Shown: positions 1 to 5,047, counted from the stretch's first letter. The stretch: DNA of 5,230 nucleotides from Dehalococcoidia bacterium (GCA_030640595.1 DAOWJC010000114.1:1-5230), one strand, 5' to 3'. The notes: generated by a model not told the origin, from the sequence alone. Program-made: numbers and translations.

Positions 1-1055
1 ACTGTCTCTGTTCGGCTGGGTTCAGCCCTAATCAGGATTCTTTCCCCCACTGGTTTAGCCAAAGTCTCTGGCTTTACCAGATTCATCAGGCGGTCAAGGT
101 AAAGGGCAAAACCTGAGGCAGGAATATCCTTGCCACCCATTAACGGAATAAGGGCATCGTATCTCCCCCCGCCGCCTATCTTTTCCTCACCCATAAAGAG
201 CTGGAAAATCATACCGGTATAGTATTCAAAGCCCCTCCCTGAAGCTATATCAATCTGGTAGTCATAACCCAGAGCCTCAAGCAGGTCAACAATATTTATG
301 AAATCATCAAGGGAGGGCTCAAGTTCGGGTAAACTCTGGGCAAATTGAACCTTCAAGTTCTTTAGAAATCCAGACGATTTCCCCTTCAGGTCTAGCAAGA
401 GGGATAGAGCCTCTCCTAGTTCAGGTCTCCCCGGCTTTAGCCTAGCCAGCGCGTCTACATCCCCGTCCAAAATCTGGTCAAATATCCTGGTCTGCTCTCC
501 CGGGCTCAGCCCGAGCTTAGCTAGTAGCGCCCTTATTATGCCGGCATGCGATAGCCTCAACTGTATGCCTTCAAGCCTTAACCTTTTCAAAACTTCCAGA
601 GCCAGTATTATCAATTCTGCATCGGCTATGGTTGAGCCCACACCTATAAGTTCAGCCCCACACTGCCATCTTTCCCTCGTCTCCTTCCCTGTCGGTTCAA
701 AGATAAAGACACTAGCCACATAAAAGAGCTTAGCCAGCCCTTTATGAGAGAATTGAAGACCTTCCTCTATACTATCAATATACAGTCTGGCAACAGGGAT
801 AGTGCCATCAGGTCTCAATACCACCCTCTCTCCACTCCAACCATCCCAATCAAGGAAGGAATATACCTTGCCTAGCATACTAGGGGTAAGCGTCCCGGCC
901 GAGGTAAATAGGTGGAGATACTCAAGGGTTGGCGTCCTAACCTCCTCATAGCCCCATTTGAGACAGCAGTCTCTAAATGCTCCCTCAATTAGGCGAAATC
1001 CTATCATCTCCTCGGGAGATAGGTCTCGACTTCCCTTACACCTTTGGACTCTCAT
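1..1055 (-). CDS. hisZ: HisZ-like ATP phosphoribosyltransferase regulatory subunit (HisRS paralogue), C-terminus off the left edge
   Basis: The minus strand reads 351 uninterrupted codons from ATG at 1055 (SD AAGGA at 1062-1066, 6-nt spacer) to the window edge. The protein has the class II HisRS fold: N-terminal CKGSRDLSPEEM, RPDGTIPVAR (81-90), a motif 2 region (111-140), GRGFEYYTG (273-281), GGGGRYD (294-300) and a motif 3-like SGFALYLDRL (314-323). Two changes argue against an active histidyl-tRNA synthetase. The motif 2 Arg expected in the F-R-x-E segment is Ile118, and the usual Gly before L-E-R in motif 3 is replaced (ALYLDRL). In the HisZ family this fold no longer charges tRNA; it binds the short-form HisG in the cytoplasm and makes the first step of histidine synthesis sensitive to histidine. 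HisZ is usually about 390 residues, so roughly 40 are missing. Only the start of a C-terminal domain is visible (GERILIRAEP), so a degenerate HisS remains possible. No other his gene is in view. Confidence 0.72.
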   Translation of the reverse strand, partial: MRVQRCKGSRDLSPEEMIGFRLIEGAFRDCCLKWGYEEVRTPTLEYLHLFTSAGTLTPSMLGKVYSFLDWDGWSGERVVLRPDGTIPVARLYIDSIEEGLQFSHKGLAKLFYVASVFIFEPTGKETRERWQCGAELIGVGSTIADAELIILALEVLKRLRLEGIQLRLSHAGIIRALLAKLGLSPGEQTRIFDQILDGDVDALARLKPGRPELGEALSLLLDLKGKSSGFLKNLKVQFAQSLPELEPSLDDFINIVDLLEALGYDYQIDIASGRGFEYYTGMIFQLFMGEEKIGGGGRYDALIPLMGGKDIPASGFALYLDRLMNLVKPETLAKPVGERILIRAEPSRTET

Positions 1056-1070
1056 ACCATATCCTTATAT

Positions 1071-1110
1071 GAATAGCTGGTAAATTTTACACTACTTTGC
1101 CTAGCTATTC
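1071..1110. repeat. 8-bp perfect inverted repeat bracketing the hisZ promoter (candidate operator)
   Basis: GAATAGCT at 1071-1078 is the exact reverse complement of AGCTATTC at 1103-1110. The arm centres are 32 bp apart, about three helical turns. The right arm overlaps the hisZ -35 and the left arm lies over the expected start point. A smaller inverted repeat, GTAAA-T-TTTAC (1080-1090), covers the -10. Because the hisZ transcript would start inside the left arm, both arms would not be in the RNA, so a DNA-level protein site is more likely than an RNA hairpin. The regulator is unknown. Confidence 0.35.
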
Positions 1111-1112
1111 AA
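1084..1112 (-). promoter_or_regulatory. sigma70-type promoter of hisZ
   Basis: On the minus strand, a -35 TTGAAT (1107-1112) and a -10 TAAAAT (1084-1089) are separated by exactly 17 nt. Each hexamer differs from consensus at one or two positions. Transcription would start near 1077, leaving a leader of about 22 nt that contains the hisZ SD. It is back to back with the nfeD promoter, the two -35 elements lying about 40 bp apart. Confidence 0.55.
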
Positions 1113-1150
1113 CCTATGATTATTTTCTAGAAAGCTCTCCCCCATTTTAT

Positions 1151-1179
1151 TTGCAATAAGACTATAATCAATATATAAT
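1151..1179 (+). promoter_or_regulatory. sigma70-type promoter of the nfeD-nfeD-slipin operon
   Basis: A -35 TTGCAA (1151-1156), a 17-nt spacer and a perfect -10 TATAAT (1174-1179) place the transcription start at about 1186, 20 nt before the nfeD ATG. A second TATAAT at 1163-1168 has no good -35 at the right distance and is probably not used. Confidence 0.62.
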
Positions 1180-1185
1180 TTACAT

Positions 1186-1200
1186 ACCTTCTAGGAAGGT
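1186..1200 (+). promoter_or_regulatory. Leader hairpin enclosing the nfeD ribosome binding site
   Basis: ACCTTCTAGGAAGGT forms a perfect 6-bp stem with a 3-nt loop. The SD of nfeD (AGGAAGG, 1193-1199) is mostly inside the 3' arm, and the 5' arm begins at the predicted transcription start. The mRNA could therefore open with a small helix that masks its own SD. It could also be a DNA operator at +1, or simply a chance extension of the SD. Confidence 0.4.
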
Positions 1201-1205
1201 TGATT

Positions 1206-2504
1206 ATGCCAAAAATTATTCGCATTCTATTACTATTGGGCTTATTAATTACCGCCTCTATAGCCGTTGAGGCTCAGGCGGCTACCTCTACGATTGATGT
1301 GCTTCAGGTTAAAGGGACCGTCAACCCTGTCCTTGTTGATTATATCAAGCATGGCATTGACCACGCCGAAGACAATAATGCCATAGCTTGTATTATCCAA
1401 TTAGATACACCTGGCGGGTTGGTGACCTCCATGCTTGATATCGTGGAGGACATCGTTAATGCTCAGGTTCCGGTAGTGGTATATGTCTCTCCAGCAGGAG
1501 GTTGGGCGGCTTCGGCAGGTGTCTTTATCACTATGGCTGCCCATGTAGCCGCCATGGCACCGGCTACTAATATCGGCGCTGCCCATCCGGTAGCAGTGGG
1601 CGGTGAAGCCGAGATGTCAGAAACTCAAGAGGAGAAGATACTGAGTATCATTGCCAGTAAAGCTAAAACTATTGCTGAGCTGCAAGGACGCAATGCAGAA
1701 TGGGCAGAAAGAGCAGTTAGAGAAAGCGTTTCCGCCACCGAGCAGGAAGCTCTAGAGCTCAATGTCATTGATATGGTTGCCCCTGACCTTGATAGCCTCA
1801 TCTCTCAGCTTGATGGTAGACAGGTAACAATGCTGGATGGTAGCGTGGTCACTCTGCACACTCAAGGGGCTACGGTTAACCATGTCAAGATGAGTTGGAC
1901 TGAAGGTTTCCTCTATGCTATTGCTGACCCAAATATTGCCTATCTACTGCTAAGCCTGGCTATGCTTGGTCTAATGGTTGAAATCTCTAACCCCGGGCTT
2001 ATTTTCCCGGGTATAGTCGGTGGCATCTGTGGCTTACTGGCCTTCTACTCACTGGGAGTGTTACCGGTAAATTATGCTGGGGTTTTACTTATAGTTCTAG
2101 CCTTCGGTCTCTTTATCGCTGAGGTTTTTACTACCACCTTTGGTTTATTTACTGCCGGGGGTATAACTTCACTGGTTATTGGTTCCTTAATCTTATTTAA
2201 GGGGGGTCCATTGTTTCAAGTAGACTGGCGGCTGATTGGTGGGGTTGCAATTTTTATTACTGCCCTTTTGGGCTTTGTAGTTAGTCGGGTAATTCGAGCC
2301 CACCGCCGTCAGGCATCTACCGGCAGGGAAGAACTGGTAGGAAAAAGGGCTGTAGTCAAGGTAGCCCTGGCCCCAGAGGGAACAGTCTTTTTTAAGGGTG
2401 AACGCTGGACAGCGGTATCAGAGAAGGGTCAGGTGGAGCCCGGGGAGGAGGTGATTATAACCAGGGTTGATGGCTTAATGTTATATGTAATCAAAAAGCA
2501 GTAA
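1206..2504 (+). CDS. nfeD: Long NfeD: membrane-bound ClpP-class serine protease with C-terminal OB-fold
   Basis: The protein is 432 residues from ATG 1206. The in-frame TTG at 1200 directly abuts the SD AGGAAGG (1193-1199), whereas ATG 1206 has a 6-nt spacer, so ATG is the start. Order: signal peptide 1-25 (hydrophobic 8-20, AQA before the likely cut); extracytoplasmic ClpP/crotonase-like protease domain 28-205 with TPGG (68-71), AASAG (101-105) and APATNIGAAHP (118-128); about five membrane helices at 242-259, 264-283, 290-308, 312-331 and 343-361; OB-fold NfeD domain 373-432. By recalled alignment to Pyrococcus PH1510 (Ser97/Lys138), the catalytic dyad should be Ser103 and Lys144, with the same 41-residue spacing. 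PH1510 cleaves the C-terminal hydrophobic segment of its stomatin partner, and a slipin lies two genes downstream here, so the same membrane quality-control role is inferred. The stop is followed 12 nt later by a short NfeD gene in the same frame. This is the NfeD1b type. Confidence 0.9.
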   Translation: MPKIIRILLLLGLLITASIAVEAQAATSTIDVLQVKGTVNPVLVDYIKHGIDHAEDNNAIACIIQLDTPGGLVTSMLDIVEDIVNAQVPVVVYVSPAGGWAASAGVFITMAAHVAAMAPATNIGAAHPVAVGGEAEMSETQEEKILSIIASKAKTIAELQGRNAEWAERAVRESVSATEQEALELNVIDMVAPDLDSLISQLDGRQVTMLDGSVVTLHTQGATVNHVKMSWTEGFLYAIADPNIAYLLLSLAMLGLMVEISNPGLIFPGIVGGICGLLAFYSLGVLPVNYAGVLLIVLAFGLFIAEVFTTTFGLFTAGGITSLVIGSLILFKGGPLFQVDWRLIGGVAIFITALLGFVVSRVIRAHRRQASTGREELVGKRAVVKVALAPEGTVFFKGERWTAVSEKGQVEPGEEVIITRVDGLMLYVIKKQ

Positions 2505-2516
2505 AGGGGGTCTCTA

Positions 2517-2831
2517 TTGTTTCAAATAAATCCAGCTTGGTTTCAAATAAACCCGTGGCTGATTGCCATAGTTGTAATTGGTATTGTTGCTTTCCTTGCC
2601 GTCTCAATTATTTGGGGAATTCGAGCCCACCACCACCAGGCATTGGCAGGCAGAGAAGAGCTGGTAGGAAAGACTGCCGAGGTCAAGATAGCCCTGGAAC
2701 CCAAAGGAATAGTCTTCATTCAGGGCGAACGCTGGGCGGCAATATCAGAGAAGGGTCGGGTGGAGCCCGGTGAGGAGGTGACTATAACCAAGGTTGATGG
2801 CTTAAAACTAAGGGTAATCAAGAAAGAATAA
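2517..2831 (+). CDS. Short NfeD: single membrane helix plus OB-fold, duplicate of the upstream nfeD C-terminus
   Basis: The 104-residue protein starts at TTG 2517, with SD AGGGGG at 2505-2510 and a 6-nt spacer; no in-frame ATG follows, so TTG is the only plausible start. Residues 14-35 form one hydrophobic helix and 45-104 an OB-fold NfeD domain (GREELVGK, GERW, EPGEEV, VDGL). There is no protease domain. Over 62 residues from IRAH to VDGL it shares about 45 identities (73%) with the long NfeD. The N-terminus carries a doubled FQINPxW motif. The stop TAA (2829-2831) touches the slipin SD, so it is probably translated in the same operon. NfeD OB-folds are thought to act as interaction modules for slipin/SPFH partners; a role as protease-free adaptor or competitor for the slipin is inference. 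The reading frame equals that of the long NfeD, so stop readthrough would fuse the two. Confidence 0.85.
   Translation: MFQINPAWFQINPWLIAIVVIGIVAFLAVSIIWGIRAHHHQALAGREELVGKTAEVKIALEPKGIVFIQGERWAAISEKGRVEPGEEVTITKVDGLKLRVIKKE
2520..2561 (+). repeat. 21-bp imperfect tandem repeat at the start of the short nfeD
   Basis: Two 21-bp units (2520-2540, 2541-2561) each begin TTTCAAATAAA and encode FQINPAW and FQINPWL. The parental segment at 2214 has only one equivalent (FQVDWRL), so the extra unit arose in the duplicate. It lengthens the N-terminus ahead of the membrane helix by seven residues. Confidence 0.7.
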
Positions 2832-2844
2832 AGGAGGTAAACAA

Positions 2845-3603
2845 ATGAGTCCAATTGTTATCGGTGTAATTGTTTTAGCCCTACTCATAATTCTTCCGAT
2901 GTCGGTTAAGATTGTCCCTGAGTATGAGAGAGGGGTTCTTTTCCGCCTGGGGCGGCTGGTGGGGCAGCGGGGTCCTGGCTTCTTTCTCATCATTCCTTTT
3001 GTTGACCGGATGGTGAAGGTAGACCTGCGGGTGTTAACTATGGATGTCCCATCGCAGGAGGTAATCACCAAGGATAATGTTACCGTCAGGGTGAATGCGG
3101 TGGTATTCTTCAGGGTGGTTACCCCTGAGGACTCTGTGGTTAAGGTTTTAGACCACATCAGAGCCACCTCGCAGATATCACAGACAACGCTGCGGAATGT
3201 ATTGGGGCAATCCGAGCTTGATGAACTACTGACAGGAAGAGAAAAGCTCAATCAAATGCTGCAGAGGATAATTGACGAGCATACCGACCCCTGGGGAGTG
3301 AAGGTCAGTGTGGTGGAGATTAAGGAGGTTGAACTCACTGAAGAGATGAAGCGCTCTATGGCGGCTCAGGCTGAGGCGGAAAGGACGAGACGAGCCAAAA
3401 TCATCCACGCCGATGGTGAGTTTCAGGCTTCAGAGAGGCTGGCTCAAGCTGGAACTATCATTGGTAGGGACCCAACTGCACTGCAACTTCGCTATCTACA
3501 GACACTGACCGAGATAGCCTCAGAGAAAAATAGCACCATAATCTTCCCCCTGCCCATAAACATTTTCGAGGCATTTTCCCGCATGAGCGGTAGCTCGCAG
3601 TAA
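2845..3603 (+). CDS. Slipin (stomatin-like SPFH-domain membrane protein), partner of the NfeD protease
   Basis: The protein is 252 residues from ATG 2845, with a near-consensus SD AAGGAGG (2831-2837) and a 7-nt spacer; it lies 13 nt after the short nfeD stop. Residues 3-19 are a hydrophobic anchor, followed by the SPFH/band 7 domain (about 22-165) with PEYERGVLFRLGRLVG and GPGFFLIIPFVDR. The stomatin-typical stretch VKVSVVEIKEVEL (152-164) leads into an Ala/Glu-rich coiled coil (about 165-205). The C-terminus has LQLRYLQTLTEIA (213-225) and the hydrophobic STIIFPLPINIF (230-241). Slipins oligomerise on the cytoplasmic membrane and organise microdomains. In Pyrococcus the C-terminal hydrophobic segment of the homologue is what the NfeD protease cuts, so 231-241 is the likely substrate site here. 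The length is usual and no break is seen. It is the last gene of the operon. Confidence 0.9.
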   Translation: MSPIVIGVIVLALLIILPMSVKIVPEYERGVLFRLGRLVGQRGPGFFLIIPFVDRMVKVDLRVLTMDVPSQEVITKDNVTVRVNAVVFFRVVTPEDSVVKVLDHIRATSQISQTTLRNVLGQSELDELLTGREKLNQMLQRIIDEHTDPWGVKVSVVEIKEVELTEEMKRSMAAQAEAERTRRAKIIHADGEFQASERLAQAGTIIGRDPTALQLRYLQTLTEIASEKNSTIIFPLPINIFEAFSRMSGSSQ

Positions 3604-3637
3604 GGAGAGACTACCGAATAGCGGGAGCAAAATTGAG

Positions 3638-3719
3638 ACCCTTTATTAAGGGGTAACTCGGGGGCAATGTTGCCTTGAGAAGGCTTTGCCCCCTATCCCC
3701 TCTTTGCTAAGGAGATGGG
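3638..3719. terminator. Three hairpins between convergent slipin and birA (probable termination region)
   Basis: Hairpin 1 (3638-3654): ACCCTTT with AAGGGGT, 3-nt loop, one G-U pair. Hairpin 2 (3660-3693): a perfect 8-bp stem GGGGGCAA / TTGCCCCC, enclosing a second stem GCCTT / AAGGC (3672-3684). Hairpin 3 (3697-3719): CCCCTCTTT with AAGGAGATGGG, with a 2-nt bulge. None has a T-run after it on either strand, so these are not canonical intrinsic terminators. They may be 3'-end structures for both transcripts, or a dispersed palindromic repeat. Confidence 0.4.
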
Positions 3720-3748
3720 AACACAGGGGTGAGGCAGAGGTATTTTAT

Positions 3749-4528
3749 TTAGTCACGCAGGGTAACATCCCCAGCTACAATTTTGGATAGGCTTCCATCT
3801 GAATGGCGCAATAGAAGGCTGCCATCCCTGGCTACTGATTCAGCTATGCCGTCATATATAGTTTTGCCCGACTTTACCTGAACCTGTCTACCCAGTGTCA
3901 CTAAACTATCCCGCCACTCTTCGTAAATAGAGCCTCCGGCTAACAAAGCCAGGTATAACCTTTCTATCTCAACTAGCAGGCACCGTATTACATTTAAGCG
4001 TGACACTTCTCTTCCCAGTTCGTCGGAAAGACTGGTAGCGGTGGGTTGAATCTCAGGAAAATCATAAAGCCTGAGGCTAACATTTACCCCAATACCTATT
4101 ATAGCGTAGTCCACTATGTCTCCCCGCACATTGCTTTCAATTAAAACCCCACACACCTTCTTCCCATTAATGAGAACATCGTTAGGCCATTTGACCTGTG
4201 ACTTCAAACCAGTGGCTGCCTCAATGCTATGGATTGCAGCCAGAGAAGCTAGCATAATAAGAGAAGGCAGGTAAGCTACACTCGGGTAGAGAATAACCGA
4301 CAAAGCAATATTACCCTTAGGTGTTAGCCAAACACGCTTTATTCGACCCTTGCCCGCAGTTTGCTCGTCAGCAATGATAACCGTTCCTTCTGCTGCTCCC
4401 TTTTCAGCCTCTTGTTTCGCCACCTCCATTGTTGAAGCCAGGCTGGGATAGTAGATAACCCTTTGTCCGACAAAATGGGTCTCTAAATTATTGGTAATAG
4501 AAGCCGGCGATAAACTATTTTCCACCAT
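3749..4528 (-). CDS. birA: Biotin--[acetyl-CoA-carboxylase] ligase, monofunctional (no HTH domain)
   Basis: The protein is 259 residues from ATG 4528 (SD AGGA at 4534-4537, 5-nt spacer). It attaches biotin, through biotinyl-AMP, to the lysine of biotin carrier proteins in the cytoplasm. Visible motifs: ST at 32-33, the ligand loop ADEQTAGKGRIKRVW (53-67), KWPND (113-117), GKKVCGVLIE (122-131) with Lys124 matching the substrate-binding Lys of E. coli BirA, GIGVNV (145-150), and an SH3-like C-terminal domain (about 211-259, LGRQVQV to AGDVTL). E. coli BirA is about 320 residues with an N-terminal winged helix; that part is absent, so this enzyme should not repress transcription. The loop GKGRIKRVW differs from the usual GRGRRGRxW, though the Arg corresponding to E. 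coli R118 is kept (Arg62). It converges with the slipin and diverges from the tRNAs. A TATATT (4627-4632, minus strand) could be its -10, but no good -35 accompanies it. Confidence 0.92.
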   Translation of the reverse strand: MVENSLSPASITNNLETHFVGQRVIYYPSLASTMEVAKQEAEKGAAEGTVIIADEQTAGKGRIKRVWLTPKGNIALSVILYPSVAYLPSLIMLASLAAIHSIEAATGLKSQVKWPNDVLINGKKVCGVLIESNVRGDIVDYAIIGIGVNVSLRLYDFPEIQPTATSLSDELGREVSRLNVIRCLLVEIERLYLALLAGGSIYEEWRDSLVTLGRQVQVKSGKTIYDGIAESVARDGSLLLRHSDGSLSKIVAGDVTLRD

Positions 4529-4552
4529 TCACATCCTGCCTTGCCTAAATCA

Positions 4553-4579
4553 AGCCCCGAAGGAGCTTGTTTCGGGGTT
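4553..4579 (-). promoter_or_regulatory. Hairpin in the birA leader
   Basis: CCCCGAA (4555-4561) and TTCGGGG (4571-4577) form a perfect 7-bp stem with a 9-nt loop; a G-T and an A-T pair extend it outward. On the minus strand it ends about 25 nt before the birA start and about 15 nt before its SD. The following sequence (CTTGATTT) has too short a T-run for a convincing terminator. It may be an mRNA-stabilising leader structure, or a barrier between the divergent units. Confidence 0.4.
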
Positions 4580-4600
4580 CATGGACAATCTCAGGCTATC

Positions 4601-4629
4601 TTGACACGGAATTAACCTCAGGGCATAAT
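4601..4629 (+). promoter_or_regulatory. Strong sigma70-type promoter of tRNA-Gly
   Basis: A perfect -35 TTGACA (4601-4606), a 17-nt spacer and a -10 CATAAT (4624-4629, one mismatch) predict a start near 4636, only about 7 nt before the tRNA 5' end. This is the best promoter in the window, as expected for a stable RNA. It may also drive the tRNA-Lys downstream. Confidence 0.75.
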
Positions 4630-4642
4630 ATAGTTAGCCTAA

Positions 4643-4717
4643 GCGGGTGTAACTCAGCGGAAGAGTGCTTGCTTCCCAAGCAAGACGTCGTGGGTTCGAA
4701 TCCCATCACCCGCTCCA
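4643..4717 (+). tRNA. tRNA-Gly (anticodon CCC), 3' CCA encoded
   Basis: The full cloverleaf is visible: acceptor stem GCGGGTG / CACCCGC (7 bp), D-stem ACTC / GAGT, anticodon stem CTTGC / GCAAG with loop TTCCCAA (anticodon CCC), T-stem GTGGG / CCCAT with TTCGAAT loop, and discriminator T (4714) as usual for glycine. CCA (4715-4717) is encoded. It reads GGG glycine codons. Confidence 0.95.
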
Positions 4718-4826
4718 TTCCCATGAGCCTCTGTAGCCAGAGAATACCTAGCTCAAACCTGTTACTTTCAGCTTACCACATAAGTTGCTGGGAAACCTAA
4801 AATTTGCTAGACTGGCTTGGATATAC

Positions 4827-4899
4827 GGGCCGTTAGCTCAGTTGGCAGAGCACCTGACTTTTAATCAGGGTGTCACAGGTTCGAGACCTGTACGGCCTA
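4827..4899 (+). tRNA. tRNA-Lys (anticodon TTT), no encoded CCA
   Basis: Acceptor stem GGGCCGT / ACGGCCT, D-stem GCTC / GAGC, anticodon stem CCTGA / TCAGG with loop CTTTTAA (anticodon TTT), T-stem ACAGG / CCTGT with TTCGAGA loop, discriminator A (4899). The terminal acceptor pair is G1-T72 rather than G-C, and CAC follows in place of CCA, so a nucleotidyltransferase must add CCA. It lies 109 nt after tRNA-Gly. Only a weak promoter candidate lies between them (TAAAAT at 4798-4803 without a well-spaced -35), so co-transcription with tRNA-Gly is likely. Confidence 0.93.
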
Positions 4900-4919
4900 C
4901 ACTCATTTTCACCTCCTTC

Positions 4920-4938
4920 TGCCGACATTTTGCCGACA
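4920..4938. repeat. Two direct TGCCGACA repeats with 11-bp period downstream of tRNA-Lys
   Basis: TGCCGACA occurs at 4920-4927 and 4931-4938, one helical turn apart and 20 nt past the tRNA 3' end. Between them and the tRNA is a perfect consensus SD on the minus strand (4909-4918). The remaining DNA up to about 5038 is AT-rich, and no gene or other clear signal was seen in it. Confidence 0.5.
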
Positions 4939-5038
4939 AACTGTTTAGCACGCAATTACACTAGATGATACTATAAAGCATCAACTCTGATTTAATATAC
5001 GGACAAAGCGACACTAAATTTTATGCGGATATATTTTA

Positions 5039-5047
5039 TGCTACAAT
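5039..5047 (+). promoter_or_regulatory. Extended -10 promoter of the racemase-family gene
   Basis: TG-C-TACAAT fits the extended -10 pattern (TGnTATAAT) with one mismatch in the hexamer. The -35 region at about 5019-5024 is poor, which an extended -10 tolerates. The start would be near 5054, giving a leader of about 50 nt. Confidence 0.5.

Larger units (their letters stand above)
2214..2837 (+). repeat. Tandem duplication of the nfeD 3' end (copies 2214-2510 and 2541-2837)
   Basis: The two segments align without a gap at a constant offset of 327 bp (109 codons), from the FQ codons through the stop codon and the following SD. Hand counting gives about 223 of 297 identical bases (75%): about 82% over the OB-fold part (2291-2477 against 2618-2804) and about 62% over the membrane helix. 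The second copy is a free-standing gene. A short extra repeat (2520-2561) accounts for 21 bp of the offset, so the original unit was about 304-306 bp. Confidence 0.85.

Noticed and set aside
538..723. Plus-strand 61-residue frame
   Set aside because: It is antisense to the well-supported hisZ reading frame and has no family resemblance or SD.
1163..1168. First TATAAT as the nfeD -10
   Set aside because: No reasonable -35 at 16-18 nt upstream; the second TATAAT at 1174 has TTGCAA at exactly 17 nt.
1200..1202. TTG at 1200 as the nfeD start
   Set aside because: It directly follows the SD with no spacer, while ATG 1206 has a proper 6-nt spacer and gives a clean signal peptide.
2537..2773. Plus-strand frame inside the short nfeD in another phase
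   Set aside because: It lies wholly within the short NfeD gene; composition is shadow-like (Cys/Pro/Gly-rich) and no domain is recognisable.
2808..3251. Minus-strand 147-residue frame
   Set aside because: It is antisense to the slipin, Ser/Thr-rich, with no motif; the plus-strand protein is unmistakable.
4729..4742. CTCTG / CAGAG hairpin between the tRNAs as a terminator
   Set aside because: Only 5 bp with no T-run; too weak to claim termination.
4567..4800. Plus-strand 77-residue frame across tRNA-Gly
   Set aside because: It runs through the tRNA promoter and the whole tRNA-Gly; the apparent protein is translated tRNA sequence.
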